DNA from: Datnioides undecimradiatus
Taxonomy: Eukaryota; Chordata; Actinopteri; Lobotiformes; Datnioididae
Assembly (NCBI GenBank): GCA_008933995.1
Contig: WARS01000034.1
Coordinates: 6,416,207-6,480,206 of the forward strand
DNA: 64,000 bases
Reading direction: 5' to 3'
A program made the position numbers and the translations under genes. The notes beneath the pieces were generated by a model that saw only the letters and a program-made list of their open reading frames with translations, made no database searches and was not told where the DNA came from. Within the stretch, counting starts at the first letter, position 1, and each line of letters opens with the position of its first letter. Below, one piece after another: positions 39,501-48,500 of the stretch.

Positions 39501-42500
39501 GTGCTTAAATCCACTCGCATCCCTACCACGAAGATGGAGGACAGTTTGCTATGCTTTCAAATAGTCGTCTATTTCATACAATCCAGCTGTCGGCACAGGT
39601 TGTGCACCATCTCAATACCCTCACGTGAACTTGACCTGAAGAACACCCTTACATTCTCCATTTTTTCCCACCTAACCCCCAGAACGCTGGTAATCTACTC
39701 TAAATACACTGTATGCATGCACAGACACACCGAGGAGCTCTGCCAGTGCCACAGTTTGCCCAGCCAGTAACGTATGAACTTAAAAGCTTTTGCGTCTAGA
39801 TCTGTGCCACCAAAATCCACAGCCATGGTGGAGTGAATTCAAAGATCATTCCCACAGCAGGCACACCATGTCTGAGAAGACTCAACACCACAAAAGCTGG
39901 CTACACAGCGAACGGAGGGTGGGGGTTTGAGTGTGATCTCTGGGAGGTGCAGTGCAGCAACAATCAATGAACACTTACCTTTTCACAGGTGACCTCAACT
40001 GCTTCCCTACAGCACTTCTAACATTTTCACATAAAGACTAAGTTCGGAGATATGCGTTTAAAAATCTATGGGCTGCTGTGTATTTTATGAAGGAAGGCAA
40101 AGGTGAATACGGTGAGCTTTGTCAGAGCAGTAATGGGCCAATTTAATGTTCATATCAAAACGTCCGTGTCTTAATTGTACCTGATTTGAATATCTGGATT
40201 ATAAAGCCTTCCCCAGGTGTAATACCTTGCATGATTAATGACAGGGGAAGAACTAGTTCTCTTCTGCCCCTCTCCCTCCCTATGAGTGTGAGCATGAACT
40301 AGCTCACTTTCATGTTTCATTAATCTTATTCAGGCTGCTGAGCACACCTTTGGTAAAAATCTCCTGTCTCATCACCGGCGTTACTTTGGAGTCGTGAAAA
40401 ATGCCTCTGCTCTCCGTGGAGAAGGGAGCAGCGCTTTTTCTTTCACTTTTGGTCAGCTCAGGCGGCGGCGTTGACACTGCATTACTCACCTGTGAGGCCC
40501 GCTGAACTGCGGTGTTCACAGTGAGGGACATGAGGTTCCCTCTGCCCCTGGCATTCCGAACATCACATTAAATCACGTCATGTAATATATTTGCTTTGCT
40601 GCGGGGGACATTTTCATAAAATCATTCTGAATAGGACACGGTACGGTTTTCTAACTCTTGCTGTCTCGCATCACTTCAACAGTCCCACGTTAAAAGCCCT
40701 TGCTGCCAGGGTAAGTCAACATGGAAAGACGCAAATATTTACCATATAAAAATAAGCTTGTGATCTAAATGTGATATAAATGTTTGGTTGGTTATGTTAT
40801 TAAGGGATACAGGTTGAATTTTCATTTGAAGCTTGATAACTATCCATACAACTTTCTTTTTAATATTGCCACATGATGCTTATAACTAATTCAGAGTTTT
40901 GGTTTATTGAGCGACAATTCCCTATTTCTTTAGTGGAACGTTCCTTTCTCAGCAGCAGTATGTGTAAATTAGTAAAAAATAAAAGTAATAATAATAATCT
41001 GGCCTGAGGCTGGACAAATCAAATTAATATGATTCTTTTTTTTTTTTTTTGTACAGCATGTAAAATCAAGTTATTACTGTCACGGTGAAAGTGAAAAAGG
41101 CATACTCCACTATGGCACGCTCTGGTTTTGTGGTTGTTAATGACACCACTATCACTGCAGCAGGAGGTAAAGATGATGTGAGTTGACCAAGATGTGGGCA
41201 GATCCTGCTTGCCAGGTCACCAACACTAACCAGCTGTCTGTAGATTCCAGCCCAATGTCTTGTCGAAAAACAGATTCATTAGGATGCAGAGTTTTCCGTG
41301 CTAACGGTTAATAAAGTGGACGTGCGTGGTCCAATTAATCAAAGCATCTGGTGCGGACAGTAAAAGCTGTATGAGGTAGCGTCTTAAACAACGTGATCTG
41401 CAGTTTTCACAGAAAATCATTTTATTACTAGTGCTTGGGCCGTCTGTGTGGATTTAAATGGGTGACAAGCATCTGCCTCTCTGCAAGTCTATTATGTCCC
41501 TTAGTAACTAAAAACAGGCCGGCGTTGTTTTCATCAGAGTTGAGCTTAGGCCAGAAGAAGAGCTGACGATTGGATGTGTGTTATTACCATACGGCTGCTT
41601 CTTCTGTTTACCTCGTCCTCTCCACCCTCCTCCCTCAAGCTTTGCCTCTGTCTGCTCTCCTTCTCTCTTCCTCTGTCTCATGTCTCTGCTGCTCACCCCT
41701 CCTCCTCCCCTTTGTCACGGAGTGGGAGCCAGGGAGTGACGCATCATCATTCGTTATTCCAGTGAACACTCTGTCGATTCCCCCTCTGAGCCTCAGTTTC
41801 ATATCTCATCAAGAAAAATGCCAGCCCTAACCGTGGCTGGCTCCAGATTAAAAAATCAGGTGCGCGGTGCCACAGGCAGACCTATTTGCAGCAAAAAGCC
41901 TTTTAAGTGAGAGGAGTTAGTGAGAATATATCTATTGGATGCCTCAAATTTCCCAGTTAAATTAAGCTGTAAATATCAAAATGCAGTGTGAAGAAAATGC
42001 AATCACTGCTGACTTTTTAATGATTTCTTTTTGACTGCACCTTGGTTTTTATATTATTCAGAAGCCATATGAAAATTTTAGAATTAAAGTTTTAGAATTA
42101 AAGTGTGATATACAGTCCTATCACTTTTTATTAAGGTTATGGTTTATTACATCACTGATGGCAGGCCTGCTGAAAGGTGAACATCTGATGTTACTGTACT
42201 GTTGGGAAGACGTGCCATTCCCTTCATAAGCTGGTCTTTCTTAATGTGGGGTACTTAAATTTAGCTTCTAAGCAGCAAATGAATTGTGTGTGATTCACAC
42301 ACGGTCGATCACAATCTTATTCGCGTTTTGCTATTTCTGAAAGCTTTTATTAATTTGCAATGTTTGATACTCATTTTCTTTTACAACAATTTGTGGCGAG
42401 ACTGAAAAGATATTGTGACTGTATCATTTTAGTAATGGGCTAAATGACTCCCGGCTACCGCTGTTACAACATTAACCTTAACAACCGTATACAACCAGGC

Positions 42501-45500
42501 AGTTCAGACTACATGCCGTGCCTTCACCTACTAACTTACTGAAGACTTCCTCAGGCAGTTATTTATATGGCACACCTCTATTGGTAAGGAATCTATGTCC
42601 TGACTATCTATTGCAAATAATTAGGCTTTCTGGTGTCTGTTAGGGCCTAAGCATCAAAACACCATACACTCTACACTGTCTGCGTGACTTCCATAGAGGA
42701 GGCAGAACTGGGTGGCTCATGTGAAGTCATGGACCAGATAAGGGTCCCTATTGTAGTCAAGAAGATCCACAGCGGCATGGCACCAGGGGTGGATGAAACT
42801 GCCCTGAGATGCTGGGGGATCTGGACTTGGTGATACTGTTTTGATAGGAAGCATCTCTTCCTTGGCAGTTTCTGCCAACTGGTCAAGATGGTGATGGTTT
42901 CTTTTCCTAAAAAGAGGAGCAGACAGTGTGCTCCAACTATTGGGAAAAAGCTTATGCCAGGGCACTTGAAAATAGACTCCAGCCAACTGACCATACTGCA
43001 GATTCAGGAGTAGCAACGCCAATTCCCTCTTGGTCACAGAACAGTGGACAAGCTGTTTATCTTTGCAAGGATACTAGAGGAATCATGGGAGTTTGCCCAT
43101 CCAATCTGCATAAAAAGTCATACTGTTAGGCTTGTGGTAACTGCCCCAGTAGAACTGAGTGTAACCAGAGTGAGAAGCCAGCATGTTTCTGGGTGGACTA
43201 TCCTCCACCAGGGTTGCGCCTTGTCACCAGTTTTGTTGATTGCTTCTTTTCGTGGATAGAACTGCTACGCATATCAGTGGTGCAGCAAGTATCAAGCATA
43301 GTAACTACAGGTTTACATTTCTGCTTTGTGGATGACATGGTTCGACTATTTGCACATAGATGGTTGGCAACCAAAACATCTTAGAAAACAAGGAAGATGG
43401 TGAACAGCCTGCACTTTCACACCAAACGGATCTAAGGATACAAATGAAACTAACCCAGTCACACACCGATGTCAGAGCATCGTGGGCAATTAGGTATTAA
43501 GTGTCTTGCCCTAGGACACTTTGGAATGCAGCCCAGAGTAGCTGGGGATTGAAACACCGATCCTCAGATAGGTGGACAACCCGCTCTACCACTGAGCCAC
43601 AGCCACCCCAGAAGAAGAGACCCCCTTCAGGTTGGGAGTGAGTCTCTGATGTATGATGGTGTGTGGGTAATATACATGATCTGTGAAGGGTCTGGGGAAT
43701 AGTTTCTACACCATTTTTTTGCTGTCACAGACATGGAGTGACCTTCAACAACTGTAGTGGTATTAAACACCACTTGGTGACTAAAATAACTAAAAGAGAT
43801 GTATCCTGTTATCTACTGGCTAAACCTGGAGATCCCATTGGGAGGGTGTTTGATTTTAAAAAATTAGAGTATACTAAATATTTATATATACATGTGGTTT
43901 CCCTGTCCAACTGCCTGCCCATTTGCTTTATCAGGGTTTTGTCATGTGCCAAGTCACTGCATTGCACCATGGGTACTACGGTTTTTGTACTATTTTGTAC
44001 TATTGTACTATGTTTATCACAATTCTAGATATAATTTGTTTCCTCAGTCTACATACAGAATGTCAGCAGCTTCTGAATACAAATAAAAATCTGTGTCTTT
44101 CAATTAATCACCCTTAGATTCAGCCTTGTTTGCATTAACATATACAGTGAATACTCATAAAGTTTCTTTTTCGTGTTTCAAAAAAATCAAGTTGGTTCTC
44201 TTTTTTTCAACAGGATTCATGTTCCAAGGTCATGTTGCCAATTCAATATTTGTGCACGGTTGTCCTGAACAAAAGTGAGTACAGTGCATGTGCTAGTTGA
44301 AGTTAATGCTTACAAAATGAAATGAAAGGTCTGGTTTCCTAGCCCACTGCCTGACAGAACAAGACTTGAATAAACTCATCAATTTCTAGGTTTAGGCCAA
44401 TACCTTATAATGTAACTTAAGATCAGACTGAACACCAGTGTTTCAGACCTCTCTAGTAGCATTTTTACTTCTGCTCAACACCGAGATTCAGCATTCAGAA
44501 CATCCCAGAAGTCCTCCATTCCAAAGTCACACAACTTTGGAATATAGAACAAACTTCCCGATCGACAGCAATCAGCAGTCATTCCCAACCGCCCCTAAGG
44601 ATGTGTGCTCTCCCCCACTGCTCTCCTGCCTCTACATACAAATGACTGCACTTCCAGAGACCTCAAACTCTTGACGTTTTCAGCCTCATCCAGGATCTTG
44701 ATGAGTTTGCATACAGTTGGGAGTTGGCCCTCTTGCATGGTCAGCACAGCCTGGAACAGGACAGTTTTGAGGTGGAACATTCAACCTTCAGGTTTCTGGA
44801 ATCCACTATCTGCCAGGACCCAGAGAGGAAGTCCAACATGAATGCAAACCTCCTAAAAGCCAAATAGAGGAGGTATTCCCACCGCCACAGGAAGTTAAAC
44901 AAACAAAGGCTGATGGACCTGTGATACGAAATAATTTGGTCTGTACATCTAGCACTCTTCGGTTTGGACACCAATGGAAAGTCATGACTCCAGAAACAGT
45001 CACCTGGTGTTCACTCAGGACATGTTACTGCACAGCAACACACTCTGGTCAACCTGTTCGAGCTTCTCCTCTTTGGTAGGCATTACAGAGCACGGTACAC
45101 CAAAAACAACCACATGGCTTCTTTCCAAAGACCATCATGCTGATCAACAGTATTGTAGTGAAAATAACTCTGTAACATCAACTTACCAATACATTATTAT
45201 TCACATACACATAGATTAAAAACTAACCTGTCTCACGGCGGTCTAACCCCAGCTCACGTTCCCTATTAGTGGATGAACAATCCAACGCTTGGTGAATTCT
45301 GCTTCACAATGATAGGAAGAGCTGCACAGAAGTTCAATACTTATTTGAAGCGGTCTTTGTTCAGCTTTACTTGTGTCAGCATTCATGATTTTAGGTAAAT
45401 TTAGCAACAACTCATATGTTAGCATACTAAAAGCAACAGCTACTACAAGAATACATGAATTTATGAAATGAAAACTGTTTCTCTTGTACAATAATGTTTA

Positions 45501-48500
45501 CCCTGAACGTTTTCAACTTTTATCTACAATCTCCACTGCCTTAAAGCAATCTACAACATCTAGTCCTGACTGCCCTGCTGTTACAAAGCGTTGTCAACAG
45601 GTTTTCTTACCCCTGGAGCAGACCCCGGTTCTGTTTTCACATCAGCTCTTTATTAATAATTCCAGAAAAAATGCAAAATCAATAATGGATGCATCACAGA
45701 ACTGCACACAGCAAAGAGTTGACCCAGAATAAAATCTTACTAACAAAGCCAAACACGTCATTGATATTCAATTAGTAAGTTGTTAAAATTAGCGTGATAC
45801 TACCATTTTCACATGTGGCTTACAGTGTGTTTTCATGAAAGTAGGTCAGGTCTCACACTGTTATTTTGTGTCTTTTGGTGAGATATTTGGCAGCTATCTC
45901 AGAGTGACTCAACACTGCAAAAGGCTTCCAGAGTGTCTGAAAATATATCTTAAACAGCCCATGAACCCTGAAAGCTCCCCACTTTTGATCAAAGAGCCAC
46001 AGTAGAAGTGTGTGTCTGTCAGCGTAGAGAGCGGCTGACATCAGGCCCTGTCTGCATTACAGCAAATGGAGCACATTAGCTGCAAATAAAAAGCTATTGG
46101 CTGACAGGCAGCTAAATACAACCAGAACAGCAGACATGGAAGACATACTGTTTTGACGTTCTGTTGACATATAGTTCTACGTGTTTTCTACGTGCTGCAG
46201 CTCTCGTTTTCACTGGAGGTAAGTCTCCAGTGAGTTCTCGGCTCTCTAGGATCATACTATCAATCTGACTTTTAGCCAGTCTGCAAAAATACCTCAGTGG
46301 GAGGCTCTGTGATATGCAGAGTACAGTTTTGGTCAGCATCACCCATACATCTATAGTAGCTAACAACAGACAAACATTCATATTATATGCCTTGGTGAAT
46401 GGGTCGAGTTTCTGAACCAACATTTCAAAAAATAAAAAATGTTTCCATAACGCACAAATATCTCTGAATTATTTCCCAACCATCCAAAATTCATCCAGAA
46501 TCTAATACAGGCTCGCAGCTGCTTGGAGCAGGATAGGTGAAATCTTGGAGTAGCAAGGCATTTATTAATTCCATCTGGCTGTTCTGCAAACCAAAAACAA
46601 CAGTCATGGGAAATAAATAAATTACAAATATAACTAAAAAAACTACTAGAAGTACCAGAAGCAAGTGGGGGAAAAAAGAGTTCATGTGGTCCAAGCCTGA
46701 TGTAAATTGTTAATTTCCTTATTGTTTATGATTTAGGAACAGGTAAAAAAAACGTTTTCACCTGGATAATCCAAGTTTTGTACAATTCATTCCGTGGAAA
46801 GGATGAAAAACAAGTGTTTGTTGCTGTAATACTCATTTCAGCCACAAGAGGAGGTGCACCGCAAGCACATGTGCTAAGTAGTACAAAGAGTATTGATGTT
46901 TGTTCCCAGGTGTGGTTATGTTCCTCCATGCATTTTAATCACAGTGCGCATATATTGCGTGTTAGCAAGTTTCTTTTAGATCAATATGCATTTTAATTGC
47001 TGCTATCTTTTGTTACTGAGGTAAGTCATTAGCATCCCAGCAAGCAAGCCAAGAAGATACTGTTAACAGCTAACCAACAGCTGCAGCTGCACGTTAGGTG
47101 AAACCAATCTCCAAGCAGGATGCAACTGCAAACATTCAAGTAAATCCTGCAGCTACAGCTGACTGCAATCTGGTTTCAATCACTTTCATCAATGGCAGGT
47201 GTATGATAGAGGAATTTGAGTGCAATTGGTTAACTTTGAACATAACTGGAGCCTCATTATGAAAGAAGTGCAGAATTCTGCAATTAGGAGGTGTTTTGTA
47301 TTTAACATGTCTCTAATAATTAATAATTTCTAGGTTTGCAGGCTTTTATAGCCACTCTTCATAACGTTGGGAAGGACTTCAAACCTGACAAGCTGTGTAT
47401 AGAAAATATTAGCCAAGCCATCAGAGCATGTTAGTCCGTTAATCCGTGAACTAAATTTGATTCTGTTTGCTCATATAAACCAAATAATAATGGTCATATG
47501 AATGAGTCTTTAGGCTCGCATCATGAATTCTTCTATCCATAATGTGGTAGTGTTTGTGCAGCTAACTGAAAAATTGTATGTCCCTCTTGTGCAGTGCTGA
47601 ATTTGGTGCAGTTTGGACACGCACCACGTTTGGTTCTAATAAGCAAGCGAAGAGCACTAGTATCACTCACTAGCACTAGTATCGCTCATCCATCACCTGT
47701 GGTTCTTACCTTCGCCGGAGCAGCTGGAGGGCTGAATCTGCTGGCACAGACCAGGAAGGAGTCAGGATGAGGTTTGCTGTTCTTCACCTCGGGATCATCA
47801 CCCACAACGATGTGGTCAAAGAGACTGAAGAAGTCTTTGTGCTGGCTCATCTTCAACTGGAACGTTACCCCGGCCGAGCTGGTCGCCACTCCAATGGGGA
47901 CGTTGTGCTTATGCAGATGGCGCACCAGTTTCTCCACGCCTAAGGGTGAACGTGGTGCAGAAGGGGATCAACAGGTCCTTGTTAATGCGTGTCCTTCATG
48001 TTTTTAGTCTTTTCTTTTTAATATCAACAGTGACCACAGCAGATCAGAGATCTGTTGGTGGGAGGAAGACAGCCTATAAAGACTTTAATAAAAGCTCCCT
48101 CAAGAAACCCACTCTTCAATTTACCTGTTAGCTGAAGTGAACACGGATATTGAGCATGTCTCTATGTACACAGCACACATTGGCACTCCATGTTACCACC
48201 TCAGTTTACCATATATAACAGCTGAATCTCAATCTGAACCTTACAGTCCACATACCTAGGTCCTGTATGCCACAAAGATCTAACACAGCTGTCTCTCTTG
48301 ACGTTAGACGCAGTATGTAAGGATGTTAGATAAGCAGTAGAGCTGAAGAGGAACCAGTACAGCTTTTACCACACAACAATGGTCAGGGTAACCATTTGAT
48401 AGTCGCCATGTTTGGTCACATTTACTTTCTGCTTTTATTCAGAGGCTGTCAGGGAAGATACCCAACAGTACATGAACAAACTGTTGGTCTACTTCATGGA

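Larger units (their letters stand above)
18572..47709 (-). other. pudp: pudp intron 3 (29,138 bp)
   Basis: The intron is bounded by donor GTAAGA at 47709 and acceptor TTGCTCAG at 18572, in phase 0. It contains no convincing host exon on either strand. Its recognisable content is mobile-element debris, annotated separately: RTE/Rex3 and Tc1 ends near 21 kb, an L2 3' end near 22-23 kb, a Tc1-like remnant near 24 kb, a weak L2 trace at 32.1 kb, a SINE body at 34.8 kb, an RTE reverse-transcriptase fossil with a SINE at 42.7-43.7 kb, and an L2 fossil at 44.4-45.1 kb. Confidence 0.9.

Noticed and set aside
40310..40531. 73-codon minus-strand frame as a coding exon
   Set aside because: It has no domain match from memory and no linked exon nearby. 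Regulatory DNA is equally likely.
43545..43612. tRNA gene (A-box and B-box-like motifs)
   Set aside because: It lacks an acceptor-stem partner and continues into a SINE body. The same applies to the heads at 5560-5600 and near 49455.
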